In this document: positions 9,788 through 18,277 of the stretch, piece after piece | Position numbering within the stretch: the stretch's first letter is position 1 | How the letters are laid out: each line of letters starts with the position of its first letter | From: Aerophototrophica crusticola | GTDB taxonomy: Bacteria > Pseudomonadota > Alphaproteobacteria > Azospirillales > Azospirillaceae | Assembly (NCBI GenBank): GCA_001939945.1 | Contig: MOEB01000009.1 | Span: 1-64,000 of the forward strand | Direction: 5' to 3' | DNA length: 64,000 bases | Translations under genes and position numbers: made by a program | The notes under the pieces: generated by a model | Seen by the model: only the letters and a program-made list of their open reading frames with translations | What the model was told of the DNA's origin: nothing | Database searches by the model: none

Positions 9788-10708
9788 ATGAGTAAACCCA
9801 TGCGCCCGGCCCCCGCCGACCTCGGCGACCTGCAGGCCTTCGCCGCCGTGGCGCGGGCCCGCAGCTTCCGCACCGCCGCCGCCCAGCGCGGCGTCTCCCC
9901 CTCCTCCCTCAGCGAGGCTGTGCGGCGGCTGGAGGCGCGGCTGGAGCTGCGCCTGCTGAACCGCACCACCCGCAGCGTCACGCCGACGGAGGCCGGCCGG
10001 CGGCTGCTGGAGCGGCTGGTGCCGGCGCTGGAGGAGGTGGCGTCCGCCCTGGACGGGCTGAACGACCACCGCGGCACACCCCGCGGCACCCTGCGGCTGA
10101 ACGTGCCCACCATCGTGGCCCGTATGGTGCTGCCGCCCATCGCCACCCGCTTCCTGGCCGCCCATCCCGGCGTGACGCTGGAGGTCGTGGCCGACGACAC
10201 CTTCGCCGACGTGTTGGCCGACGGCTTCGACGCCGGGGTGCGGTATGAGGAGCGGCTGGCCCAGGACATGGTTGCCGTTCCCCTGGGCCCGCGGGAGCAG
10301 CGCTTCGTCACCGCCGCAGCCCCTGCCTACTTGGCCGCCCGCGGCACGCCCACGCACCCCACGGAGCTGCTGGGCCATGCCTGCATCCGCCACCGCTTCG
10401 CCAGCGGCGTCACCGGCATTTGGGAGTTCGAGCGTGGGGCGGAAAACCTGAAGCTCAGCCCCGGCGGCCCGCTGGTGGCCAGCCTGCTGGACATGGAGCT
10501 GGCCGCGGCGGAGGCGGGCCTGGGCATCATCCACACCTTCGACGGCTTCCTGGCGCCGTCCATCGCGGCGGGGCGGCTGGTGCCGATCCTGGAGGAGTGG
10601 TCGCCCCGCTTCTCCGGCCCGTTCCTCTACTACGCGGGCCGCCGGCACCTGCCGGCCCCGCTGCGGGCCTTCGTGGACTTCATCCGGCGGGACAAGGGCA
10701 GCCCCTGA
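9788..10708 (+). CDS. LysR-family transcriptional regulator
   Basis: A 306-residue regulator. The N-terminal winged helix-turn-helix (residues about 10-70) includes LQAFAAVARARSFRTAAAQRG, SSLSEAVRRLEARL and LLNRTTRSVTPTEAG. The remainder is the periplasmic-binding-like effector domain (LRLNVPTIVARMVLPPI and so on), of the CrgA/PA2206 type. The start at 9788 gives the normal LysR length; the frame stays open upstream to 9584 without family homology. Divergent from the aldo/keto reductase at 8553-9545, its probable target. Confidence 0.9.
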   Translation: MSKPMRPAPADLGDLQAFAAVARARSFRTAAAQRGVSPSSLSEAVRRLEARLELRLLNRTTRSVTPTEAGRRLLERLVPALEEVASALDGLNDHRGTPRGTLRLNVPTIVARMVLPPIATRFLAAHPGVTLEVVADDTFADVLADGFDAGVRYEERLAQDMVAVPLGPREQRFVTAAAPAYLAARGTPTHPTELLGHACIRHRFASGVTGIWEFERGAENLKLSPGGPLVASLLDMELAAAEAGLGIIHTFDGFLAPSIAAGRLVPILEEWSPRFSGPFLYYAGRRHLPAPLRAFVDFIRRDKGSP

Positions 10709-10716
10709 AAAAGAAG

Positions 10717-10742
10717 ACCCCCGCCCGTTTCCGGGCGGGGGT
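10717..10742 (-). terminator. Rho-independent terminator
   Basis: An 11-bp GC-rich perfect stem (ACCCCCGCCCG / CGGGCGGGGGT) with a 4-nt loop is followed, on the minus strand, by CTTCTTTTTC. It lies 26 bp beyond the stop of the minus-strand MHS transporter and also between it and the convergent LysR gene. Confidence 0.8.
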
Positions 10743-10768
10743 GCAGTCGGGCGTAAGCTTGGGAAAGG

Positions 10769-12484
10769 TCAGCGGTTCTCGTCCGCGAAGATGTCCTTCT
10801 TGTGGGTGTTGGGCACGAAGATCAGGCCGATGACCAGGGTCATGCTGGCGATGACGATCGGGTACCAGAGGCCGTAGTACATGTCGCCGGTCTGGGCGAT
10901 CATGGCGAAGGCCGTCGCCGGCATCAGGCCGCCGAACCAGCCGTTGCCGATGTGGTAGGGCAGCGACATGCCGGTGTAGCGGATGCGGGTCGGGAACAGC
11001 TCCACCAGGGCGGCGGCGATGGGGCCGTACACCATGGTCACCAGCAGCACCAGGTAGGTCAGCACCAGGATCAGGGAGAAGGCCTGGCCGGAGAACACGT
11101 CGAAGAAGCCGTTCAGCTTCACGATCTCCGGGTGGCCCGGCTTGGGATAGCCGCCGGCGGCCAGCGCGTCACCCACCGCCTTGTTGAAGGCGGCCGGCAC
11201 GGCCTTCGTCTCGTCGCCGGACAGCTTGGTCAGGTCATAGGCGGGGATCACCGTCTCGCCCACCTTCACGCTGGCGACGGTGCCCGCGGGCGCCCATTCA
11301 ACGTTGTAGCTGACGCTGTTCCGGGCCAGGAAGGCCTTGGCCACGTCGCAGGAGTTGGTGAACTTGGAGGTGCCGGTCGGGTTGAACTGGAAGGAGCAGT
11401 CGTCCTGCGCCGCCACGACGGTGACCTTGGTGGTCTGCTGCGCGGCGTGCAGGGCGGGGTTGGCGGTCTTGGTGATGAACTCGAACACCGGGAAATAGGT
11501 AGCGATGGCCAGGGCGCAGCCGGCCAGGATGATGGGCTTGCGGCCGATCTTGTCCGACAGGATGCCGAAGACCACGAACCCGCCGGTGCCCAGCACCAGG
11601 GACCAGGCGATCAGGACGTTGGCGGTGAACATGTCCACCCGCAGGATGTTCTGCAGGAAGAACAGGGCGTAGAACTGGCCGGTGTACCAGACCACCGCCT
11701 GGCCGGCGACCAGGCCGAACAGGGCCATGAGGGCGAACTTGGCGTTCTTCCACTGGCCGAAGGCCTCGGAGATGGGGGCCTTGGAGTTGGTGCCCTCCTC
11801 CTTCATCTTCTTGAAGGCCGGGCTTTCCTCCATCTGCATGCGGATCCAGACGGAGATGCCGAGCAGGAAGATGGACAGCAGGAACGGGATGCGCCAGCCC
11901 CACTGGGCGAAGGCCTCCTCGCCCACCGCGGTGCGCACGCCCAGGATCACCATGAGCGACAGCAGCAGGCCCAGGGTGGCCGTGGTCTGGATCCAGCTGG
12001 TGAAGAAGCCGCGGCGGCCGTTGGGCGCGTGCTCCGCCACATAGACGACGGCGCCGCCATACTCGCCGCCCAGGGCCAGGCCCTGGAGCATGCGCAGCAC
12101 GATCAGCACCACCGGCGCCACCCAGCCGATGGTCTCGTACCCCGGCAGCAGGCCCACCACGAAGGTGGAGATGCCCATGATCAGGATGGTCATCAGGAAC
12201 GTGTACTTGCGGCCCACCAGGTCACCCAGGCGGCCGAACACCAGCGCGCCGAAGGGGCGGACCAGGAAGCCCGCGGCGAAGGCCAGCAGGGCGAAGACGT
12301 TGCGCGTCGCCTCCGGGAAGGAGGAGAAGAACTGGGCGCCGATGATGGCGGCCAGCGAGCCATACAGGTAGAAGTCGTACCACTCGAACACCGTCCCCGC
12401 CGAGGAGGCGAGGATCACCTTTCTCTCTTCCCGCGTCATCGGGCGCTTGCGCGCGTCGACGGACGCGACGGCCATGTCTGCCAT
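10769..12484 (-). CDS. MHS-family MFS transporter (metabolite:proton symporter)
   Basis: A 571-residue major facilitator protein of the metabolite/H+ symporter family (ShiA/ProP-like). It starts into helix 1 with SSAGTVFEWYDFYLYGSLA and has the loop 2-3 motif FGRLGDLVGRKYTF, GLALGGEYGGAVVYVAEHAP and the loop 8-9 motif GILSDKIGRKP. Between the helices around residues 355 and 480 there is a long hydrophilic insertion of about 110 residues with paired cysteines (DDCSFQF, TNSCDVAKA), probably periplasmic; this enlarged form recurs in proteobacterial MHS proteins. The start at 12484 has GGAGGG four bases upstream. Substrate unknown, likely an organic acid. Confidence 0.88.
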   Translation of the reverse strand: MADMAVASVDARKRPMTREERKVILASSAGTVFEWYDFYLYGSLAAIIGAQFFSSFPEATRNVFALLAFAAGFLVRPFGALVFGRLGDLVGRKYTFLMTILIMGISTFVVGLLPGYETIGWVAPVVLIVLRMLQGLALGGEYGGAVVYVAEHAPNGRRGFFTSWIQTTATLGLLLSLMVILGVRTAVGEEAFAQWGWRIPFLLSIFLLGISVWIRMQMEESPAFKKMKEEGTNSKAPISEAFGQWKNAKFALMALFGLVAGQAVVWYTGQFYALFFLQNILRVDMFTANVLIAWSLVLGTGGFVVFGILSDKIGRKPIILAGCALAIATYFPVFEFITKTANPALHAAQQTTKVTVVAAQDDCSFQFNPTGTSKFTNSCDVAKAFLARNSVSYNVEWAPAGTVASVKVGETVIPAYDLTKLSGDETKAVPAAFNKAVGDALAAGGYPKPGHPEIVKLNGFFDVFSGQAFSLILVLTYLVLLVTMVYGPIAAALVELFPTRIRYTGMSLPYHIGNGWFGGLMPATAFAMIAQTGDMYYGLWYPIVIASMTLVIGLIFVPNTHKKDIFADENR

Positions 12485-12868
12485 CGTTCCCTCCGTGGGA
12501 GCGCCCCGCCGGGGCCGCCCCTGTCCCATGGTTATTGTCCCCTGGCCACGGCCCGCCCGGGTACGGGCCGCGACGCTGCCCCCAAGGGTGGCCAAAGGGG
12601 GAATGGGGTCAATCAAGACCAAGGTAGCCATAGACGGAGTATGGATTTAGGGAAGTGAATATCCTGGCATGCCGTCGGCTACCCCATTACTTCACCCGGG
12701 CGCGTGCCGGACAGCTTGTGACTGTCGATTACATGCACCCGGCGCATACCGCACTGCAACAAGACTGCCAGGATCGCAATCCAGAGAAAAACCCCGATAA
12801 TAATGGCGTTGAGTGCATCGGGTCGATGCATAGGATTCGGCCATGACGCTTCAAGGGAGGAGACGGCC
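12485..12868. other. Gene-poor stretch of 384 bp
   Basis: Region between the MHS transporter and a 42-residue ORF. It is more AT-rich than its neighbours around 12780-12830. It may hold a 50-codon minus-strand ORF (listed separately, weakly supported) and promoters for both flanking directions. Nothing else is recognisable. Confidence 0.5.
12679..12831 (-). CDS. Possible small single-pass membrane protein (50 aa)
   Basis: A 50-codon ORF with a convincing hydrophobic helix, NAIIIGVFLWIAILAVLLQ, at about residues 8-26, followed by a basic, positive-inside-type tail. There is no good ribosome-binding site and no known family. It lies head to head with another small single-helix ORF starting at 12869. 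It may be a real small membrane protein or a chance hydrophobic frame. Confidence 0.35.
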   Translation of the reverse strand: MHRPDALNAIIIGVFLWIAILAVLLQCGMRRVHVIDSHKLSGTRPGEVMG

Positions 12869-12997
12869 ATGTCGCAGACCGGAAACAACAATGAAGGCGG
12901 CAAGCACAAGTGGAGCTTCGATTCAGTCGGCGGAACCCTGCTGATGTTGGTGGGCATTCCGCTGCTGCTGGTCGGCTTCATCGTCACCATCGCCTGA
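12869..12997 (+). CDS. Small single-pass membrane protein (42 aa)
   Basis: A 42-residue ORF with a strong ribosome-binding site (GGGAGGAG, 7 bp before the ATG). The N-terminal half is hydrophilic with a Gly/Asn/Lys-rich stretch; the C-terminal half is one membrane helix, GGTLLMLVGIPLLLVGFIVT, ending two residues before the stop. No family is recognised. The strong start signal makes translation likely; function unknown. Confidence 0.6.
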   Translation: MSQTGNNNEGGKHKWSFDSVGGTLLMLVGIPLLLVGFIVTIA

Positions 12998-13039
12998 CCA
13001 CCCAGGCCTGCCCAGGTCACCGCCCGGGCGGGCCCCCCG

Positions 13040-13558
13040 TCAGCCATCGCGCTTGCCGCATTGCAGCACATAGTGGCGGACGTCCACGCCATCCTCCGGG
13101 ACCACCCGGTCCAGCCGGAATCCCAGCCCTTCCAGGATGTGCCAGGACCGCCGGTTGGTGTCGTCCACGGTGGCCAGCACCTCGGCGAACCGGAAACGGT
13201 CCCGCGCCAAACTCACCAGCCCCGCGGCCACTTGCCGCCCCAGGCCCTGGCCCCAGCGGGCCTGCTCGAAGCCATAGATGAGTTCCGGCAGCGGCGATTC
13301 CCGCGGCGGGATGAAGCCGCCCCAGCCGAACAGGGCGTCGTCCGCCGGGTCGGCCAGGGCGAAGCTGCCATAGCCGAAGGCCCGGTAGTTGGCCTGTGAC
13401 CGCTCGATCCACAGCGCCACCTTGCCCGCGTCCAGCAGGCTTCCGTCTCCCACATGGCGCATCACCGCCGGGTCCGTGGTGACGGCCAGCAGGCGCGCCG
13501 CGTCGTCCGGCCGGAAATGCCGGATGCGGAACCCGTCCCCCTCAAGCAGGATGGCCAT
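13040..13558 (-). CDS. GNAT acetyltransferase, RimJ/RimL type
   Basis: A 172-residue protein. It opens with RIRHFRPDDAARLLAVTTDPAVM and has the acetyl-CoA-binding motif ARWGQGLGRQVAAGLV, then the motif-B region ATVDDTNRRSWHILEGLGF. This layout is typical of Acetyltransf_3 proteins that acetylate protein N-termini or small amines. Immediately downstream on the same strand in genome order lie a DUF1772 fragment and a VOC gene. Substrate unknown. Confidence 0.85.
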   Translation of the reverse strand: MAILLEGDGFRIRHFRPDDAARLLAVTTDPAVMRHVGDGSLLDAGKVALWIERSQANYRAFGYGSFALADPADDALFGWGGFIPPRESPLPELIYGFEQARWGQGLGRQVAAGLVSLARDRFRFAEVLATVDDTNRRSWHILEGLGFRLDRVVPEDGVDVRHYVLQCGKRDG

Positions 13559-13567
13559 CCGCCCCCC

Positions 13568-13843
13568 TCACAGCGCCGCCGATAGGCCCAGCAGCAGCGA
13601 GGCGGCGAGGCTCGCCACCGTGCGCACGCCATTCCAGCGTGTCCACCGGCGCAGGTACTCCGGCCATGTCCCGTCGCCCCCCGCCTGGGCCAGGCGGTTG
13701 TTCAGGGGCAAATTGGCGGCCAGGGTGACCCCCACGGACCCTACCCCGTACAGTAGCGCCCCGGCCAGGGCCGCAACCCGCGCGGCGCCACCCGGGGCCA
13801 GGGCCGCCGCGGCCAGGGCCAAGCCCGTGGCTGTCCCGTCCAT
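13568..13843 (-). pseudogene. DUF1772 membrane protein, N-terminally truncated remnant
   Basis: A 91-residue frame matching the C-terminal half of DUF1772 proteins: LLYGVGSVGVTLAANLPLNNRLAQ and RWTRWNGVRTVASLAASLLL are hallmark segments. Intact members are about 150 residues with four helices; here the first part is missing because the upstream DNA is already the end of the VOC gene. Either a decayed gene or a short variant translated from 13843. Confidence 0.55.
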
Positions 13844-13858
13844 GCGCGCCGTCCCCCG

Positions 13859-14323
13859 TCAGTCGCCCCGGAAGGCGGCCTCCAGCTTGGCCACGTCCAG
13901 CTTCACCATGCCCATCATGGCGGCCATCACCCGCTGGGCCGCGGCCGCGTCCGCCTGCGCCATCAGCCGCGGCATGGCCTCTGGGACCAATTGCCAGCAC
14001 AGGCCGAAGCGGTCGCGCAGCCAGCCGCACTCGATGGGCGCGCCGCCGCCCGCCAGCAGGGCATCCCACAGCCGGTCCAGCTCCGCCTGGTCGCGGCACA
14101 GGACGGAGATGGATGCCGCCTCCGTGAACGCCGCGTCCAGCCCGGCGTTCAGGGCCTGATACGGGGTGCCGGCCAGGGTGAAGTCGATGATGATGGGCGG
14201 GGCTCCCGGCGTCGCGCTGAATCCCCCCTCCACCCGCGAATCGGGGACGACGGAGACATAGAAGGCCACGGCCTCCTCGGCCTTGCCGGGCAGCATCAAG
14301 CAGGTGCGGACACGCGCGCTCAT
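13859..14323 (-). CDS. VOC-superfamily (PhnB/3-demethylubiquinone-methyltransferase-like) protein
   Basis: A 154-residue protein of the glyoxalase fold. RVRTCLMLPGKAEEAVAFYVSVVPDSRV and GTPYQALNAG are the typical opening of the PhnB/YjdN group; CGWLRDRFGLCWQLVPEAM closes the domain, followed by a four-helix-like tail with VMAAMMGMVKLDVAKLE. Proteins of this group often lack clear metal-site residues and their substrate is unknown. Two adjacent ATGs occur (14326 and 14323); the second has the better spacing from AGGGAGG. Confidence 0.85.
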   Translation of the reverse strand: MSARVRTCLMLPGKAEEAVAFYVSVVPDSRVEGGFSATPGAPPIIIDFTLAGTPYQALNAGLDAAFTEAASISVLCRDQAELDRLWDALLAGGGAPIECGWLRDRFGLCWQLVPEAMPRLMAQADAAAAQRVMAAMMGMVKLDVAKLEAAFRGD

Positions 14324-14535
14324 CATTTCCCTCCCTTGGGGCCGGCGGGCACCCTTGTGGCCCCGGTTCCCACGGCAGCATGGGCCGGGCACGCCGCCCC
14401 GTCCATGCCCCCAAGAACCGGTGCGGCGGAGGATAGCACGGTTCATTCGGCCACCGACCCATTGGCCCCTGGAAGGGCCGTGCATTGGACCCTGGCGGGC
14501 GCTAGGCTGCCCCTCCCCGGACCCAGGAGCATCCC

Positions 14536-15243
14536 ATGCCGAGCATCCCCGGTTTCCCCATCAGCGAGCGCTGGCCCGCCGCGCACCCGGACTGTATCCA
14601 GCTCTACGCCGCCCCCACCCCCAACGGGGTGAAGGTGTCCATCATGCTGGAGGAGGTGGGCCTGCCCTATGAGCCCCACTATGTGGACATCGGCGCGAAT
14701 GAGACCTGGGGGCCGGAATTCCTGTCCCTGAACCCCAACGGCAAGATCCCCGCCATCATCGACCCGGACGGCCCGGGCGGGGAGCCGCTGGGCCTGTTCG
14801 AATCGGGCGCCATCCTGCTGTACCTGGCGGACAAGACCGGCAAGCTCATCCCCAGCCATCCGGCGCGGCGGCAGGAGGCGATCCAGTGGCTGTTCTTCCA
14901 GATGGCCGCGGTGGGCCCCATGTTCGGCCAGCTCGGCTATTTCCACAAGTTCGCGGGGCGGGAGATCGAGGACAAGCGCCCCCTGAAGCGCTACGTGGAC
15001 GAGTCCCGCCGCCTGTTGGGCGTGCTGGAGAACCGGCTGGACGGCCGGGAATGGTTCATGGGCGGTGAGTTCACGATCGTGGACATCTCCCTGCTCGGCT
15101 GGGTGCGCAACCTGGTGGGCTTCTATGGCGCGGGGGAGCTGGTGGACTATGCCAGCCTGCGCCACGTCCCGGCATGGCTGGACCGCTGCCTGGCCCGCCC
15201 CGCCGTGCAGCGGGGGCTGACCATCCCGAAGAAGCCGGGGTAA
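14536..15243 (+). CDS. Glutathione S-transferase family protein, YfcG/YghU-like
   Basis: A 235-residue protein. The thioredoxin-fold N-terminal domain has IQLYAAPTPNGVKVSIMLEEVGLPYE with TPNG in the position used by the Nu-class (YfcG/Ure2p-like) enzymes instead of a catalytic Ser or Tyr, then SLNPNGKIPAIIDP and ESGAILLYLADK, the glutathione gamma-glutamyl-binding ESGAI motif. The all-helical C-terminal domain has FTIVDISLLGWV (N-capping box). It probably acts as a disulfide reductase or detoxifying enzyme. The next GNAT starts three bases after the stop. Confidence 0.9.
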   Translation: MPSIPGFPISERWPAAHPDCIQLYAAPTPNGVKVSIMLEEVGLPYEPHYVDIGANETWGPEFLSLNPNGKIPAIIDPDGPGGEPLGLFESGAILLYLADKTGKLIPSHPARRQEAIQWLFFQMAAVGPMFGQLGYFHKFAGREIEDKRPLKRYVDESRRLLGVLENRLDGREWFMGGEFTIVDISLLGWVRNLVGFYGAGELVDYASLRHVPAWLDRCLARPAVQRGLTIPKKPG

Positions 15244-15246
15244 GGG

Positions 15247-15840
15247 GTGGGCATCCTCCTCCGCCCCCTCGCCACGCCAGACATCCAGGCCACGGCGGCC
15301 CTGACCCGTGCGGCGTACCTGGCGCCCCCCCCCGACCACCCCGCGCGCCGTTGGGTGGCGGGGCAGGATGCCGGTGCCTATCAGGCCCTGCTGGCGGGGG
15401 ACTGGGCGGAGGACCTGGCTTTAGGGGCGGAGGCGGAGTGTCGGGTGCTGCTGGCCGTCGAGGGCGACCGCGTGCTGGGCCAGGCGGAGGTGAGGCTGTC
15501 CGCCTGGGACGGCAAAGTCACACTCCAGGGCGTCGCCGCCGATCCGGCTCGCTGGCGCCAAGGCATCGGCCGGGCGCTGGTCGAGGGCGCCAGCGCGGCG
15601 GCCTCAGCGGCCGGGTATGGTGAGTTGGGGCTCATGGCCGACCCGCAGGACGTGGCCTTCTTCCAACGCTGCGGCTTCCGCCCCACGGGCCCCTGCGGCA
15701 GCACGGACCGGCCCATGGTGGGGATGCTGCGCGTGTTCGATCCGGCAAGCGAGGCGGCGTCGCTTGAGGCCCGCCAAAAGGTGCTGGCAGAGGCGAACGC
15801 GGCTGCCGACCACCTGAGACGGACCTTGGACCTGACCTAA
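15247..15840 (+). CDS. GNAT acetyltransferase
   Basis: A 197-residue protein starting with GTG three bases after the glutathione transferase stop, so probably translationally coupled. The acetyl-CoA motif is VAADPARWRQGIGRALVEGA, followed by DVAFFQRCGFRPTG. The N-terminal part is variable. The last bases overlap the end of the convergent hypE by four. Substrate unknown. Confidence 0.75.
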   Translation: MGILLRPLATPDIQATAALTRAAYLAPPPDHPARRWVAGQDAGAYQALLAGDWAEDLALGAEAECRVLLAVEGDRVLGQAEVRLSAWDGKVTLQGVAADPARWRQGIGRALVEGASAAASAAGYGELGLMADPQDVAFFQRCGFRPTGPCGSTDRPMVGMLRVFDPASEAASLEARQKVLAEANAAADHLRRTLDLT

Positions 15841-16895
15841 CAGATCCGCGGCAACTGCTCCCCCGCCAGCCAGTCCACGATGCGCCGGCCGCCGAAGGTG
15901 GTGTCCAGCTGGACGAGGCCCCGCGCCTCTGCCGTCACCGTGCCGATGATGGCGGCCTCCGCGCCCCTGGGGTGGGCCCGCATGGCGGCCAGCACCGCGC
16001 CCGCGTCGGCCGGGTCGACGATGGCGACCAGCTTGCCCTCGTTCGCCACGTGCAGCGGGTCCAGGCCCAGCAGCTCGCACGCCGCCTCCACCGCCGGCTT
16101 CACGGGGATGTCCCGTTCCCGCACCAGCATGCCGACGTTTGAGCGGCCGGCGATCTCGTTCAGGGTCGCCGACAGGCCGCCGCGGGTGGGGTCTCGCAGC
16201 ACCCGCACGCCCGGCGCCACGTCCAGGATGGCGGCCACCAGCCCATGCAGGGCGGCGCTGTCGGACAGGATGGGCGCCTCGAAATCCAGGCTTTCCCGGG
16301 TGGACATGATGGCGATGCCATGGTCCCCGATACTGCCGCTGAGGATGACCACGTCCCCCGGCCGGGCCCGGTCGGCGGAGGGGGCCACCACGTCCCGCCG
16401 CACGCCGATGCCCGTGGTGTTGATGAAGACGCCGTCGCCTTTCCCGCGCTCCACCACCTTGGTGTCGCCGGTGACGATGGCCACGCCCGCATCCCGCGCC
16501 GCCGCGGCCATGCTGTCCACCACCCGCTTCAGCTCGGAAAGGGGCAGCCCCTCCTCGATGATGAAGCCCGCCGTGAGGTAGAGCGGCACCGCCCCGCCCA
16601 TGGCCACGTCGTTCACCGTGCCGTGCACCGCCAGGGACCCGATGTCCCCGCCGGGGAAGAACAGGGGGGAGACGACGAAGCTGTCGGTGCTGACCACCAG
16701 CCGGCCCGGCGGGACGTCCAGAACCGCGTTGTCGTCCCGCCGGTCCAGCGCGTCGTTGGCGAAGGCGCTGACGAACAGCTCCTCGATCAGTTGCTCCATG
16801 GCCCGCCCGCCGGACCCGTGGGACAGGTCCACCCGCCCGTTGGCGAGGTCCAGCTTGCGGCGGCGGGGCGTGCCACGTCCCAACGAACCATCCAT
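15837..16895 (-). CDS. hypE: HypE, carbamoyl dehydratase for hydrogenase cyanide ligands
   Basis: A 352-residue protein of the PurM/AIR-synthetase fold. It converts the thiocarboxamide on its own C-terminal cysteine, supplied by HypF, to thiocyanate using ATP. The essential C-terminus PRIC is intact. Visible signatures include DLSHGSGGRAMEQLI, DRRDDNAVLD, HGTVNDVAMGGA, IVTGDTKVVERG and RDPTRGGLSATLNEIA. It is the last gene of the hup-hyp operon, three bases after hypD, with the convergent GNAT overlapping its stop. Confidence 0.98.
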   Translation of the reverse strand: MDGSLGRGTPRRRKLDLANGRVDLSHGSGGRAMEQLIEELFVSAFANDALDRRDDNAVLDVPPGRLVVSTDSFVVSPLFFPGGDIGSLAVHGTVNDVAMGGAVPLYLTAGFIIEEGLPLSELKRVVDSMAAAARDAGVAIVTGDTKVVERGKGDGVFINTTGIGVRRDVVAPSADRARPGDVVILSGSIGDHGIAIMSTRESLDFEAPILSDSAALHGLVAAILDVAPGVRVLRDPTRGGLSATLNEIAGRSNVGMLVRERDIPVKPAVEAACELLGLDPLHVANEGKLVAIVDPADAGAVLAAMRAHPRGAEAAIIGTVTAEARGLVQLDTTFGGRRIVDWLAGEQLPRIC

Positions 16896-16898
16896 GGC

Positions 16899-18035
16899 TC
16901 AGGCCTCCTGCCGCTCGGGCGCCCGCAGGCGGCCATAGGTGTAATAGGCGGCGCAGGACCCCTCCGGCGAAACCATGCACGACCCCAGCGGCGTCTCCGG
17001 CGTGCAGGCCGTGCCGAAGATCCTGCAATCCGCCGGCTTCTTCAGCCCGCGCAATATGTCGCCGCAAGAACAGGCCTTGTGGTCGGCCACCGGCTGGTAG
17101 TCCACGGGGAAGCGCCGCTCCGCGTCGAACCGGGCGAAGGGCTCGCGCAGGCGCAGGGCGCTTTGCGGGATGGTGCCCAGGCCGCGCCACTCGAACTCGG
17201 GCCGTAGCTCAAATACTTCCTCCACCAGGGCCTTGGCCTTCTGGTTGCCGCCGGGCACGACGGCGCGGGTGAACTGGTTCTCCACCTCCGCCCGGCCCTC
17301 ATTCAGCTGGCGCACCAGCATCAGCACCGATTGCAGGATGTCCAGCGGCTCGAAACCGCTGACGGCGATGGGCTTGCGGTAGTGCCGGGCGAAGTACTCG
17401 TAGGGCTCGGCCCCGATGATGGTGCTGACATGGCCGGGGCCGATGAAGGCATCCACCCGCACCTTCCCGGTTCCTGCCTCTGGCTGGTCCAGGATCGCGG
17501 AGATGGCGGATGGGGTCAGGACGTGGTTGCAGAAAAGGGTGAAGTTCTCCAGCCCCTCCGCCTCCGCCTGCTTGACCGCGGCGGCAGAGGTGGGGGTGGT
17601 GGTCTCGAACCCGATGGCGAAGAACACCACCTGCCGGCCCGGGTTCTGCCGGGCGATGCGCAGGGCATCCAGGCTGCCATAGACCATGCGGATGTCGGCG
17701 CCCGCCGCCTTGGCCTTCAGCAGGCTGCGCCGGTCCCGACCGGGCACCCGCATCATGTCGCCATAGGTGCAGAGGATCACGCCATAGCGCGCGGCCATGT
17801 CGATGGCCATGTCCAGCCGACCCGCAGGCAGCACGCAAACCGGGCAGCCCGGGCCGTGCACCAACTCCACATTGTCGGGCAGCATGTCCTCCAGCCCGTA
17901 GCGGCAGATGGCGTGGGTGTGGCCGCCGCAGAACTCCATGATGGCATAGTGGCGGTCCGGCCTGACCGCGGCGCGGATGTTGGCTGCCAGGTTGGCGGCC
18001 AGGGCGGGATCGCGGAACTCGTCCACATATTTCAT
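16899..18035 (-). CDS. hypD: HypD, Fe(CN)2CO assembly scaffold
   Basis: A 378-residue iron-sulfur protein that, with HypC, carries the iron atom while its CO and cyanide ligands are added. Conserved motifs: EFCGGHTHAICRYG, HGPGCPVCVLP, GFETTTPTSA, FIGPGHVSTIIG, SGFEPLDILQS, and the C-terminal [4Fe-4S] region with cysteines in KACSCGDIL, ADCRIFGTAC, GSCMVS and GSCAAY. The start overlaps the hypC stop by 4 bp (ATGA). Confidence 0.98.
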   Translation of the reverse strand: MKYVDEFRDPALAANLAANIRAAVRPDRHYAIMEFCGGHTHAICRYGLEDMLPDNVELVHGPGCPVCVLPAGRLDMAIDMAARYGVILCTYGDMMRVPGRDRRSLLKAKAAGADIRMVYGSLDALRIARQNPGRQVVFFAIGFETTTPTSAAAVKQAEAEGLENFTLFCNHVLTPSAISAILDQPEAGTGKVRVDAFIGPGHVSTIIGAEPYEYFARHYRKPIAVSGFEPLDILQSVLMLVRQLNEGRAEVENQFTRAVVPGGNQKAKALVEEVFELRPEFEWRGLGTIPQSALRLREPFARFDAERRFPVDYQPVADHKACSCGDILRGLKKPADCRIFGTACTPETPLGSCMVSPEGSCAAYYTYGRLRAPERQEA

Positions 18036-18277
18036 GATGTGGCCTCCAAGGCCTGGCGTTCGACCTCCGGCAGTTCGGCGAAGGCGGCCAGGGTGCGCGC
18101 CGCCTCCTCCGGGTCCAGACGGCTCAGCGCGTAGCCCACATGGACGATGACGAAGTCACCGGGCACGATGCCTTCCACCAGGGCCAGCGACACGGCCTTG
18201 CGCACGCCGCCCACCTCCACCACGGCATTGTCGCCGTCGCGCAGCTCCACCACCCGGGCCGGCAGGGCCAGGCACAT
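18032..18277 (-). CDS. hypC: HypC, hydrogenase maturation chaperone
   Basis: An 81-residue chaperone that binds iron with HypD and delivers it to the large-subunit precursor. The invariant N-terminus MCLALPARV with Cys2 is present, plus DFVIVHVGYALSRLDPEEA. The start at 18277 has AAGGAGAG upstream and overlaps the hypF stop (TGATG); the hypD start overlaps its own stop. Its paralogue hupF lies upstream in the same operon. Confidence 0.97.
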   Translation of the reverse strand: MCLALPARVVELRDGDNAVVEVGGVRKAVSLALVEGIVPGDFVIVHVGYALSRLDPEEAARTLAAFAELPEVERQALEATS

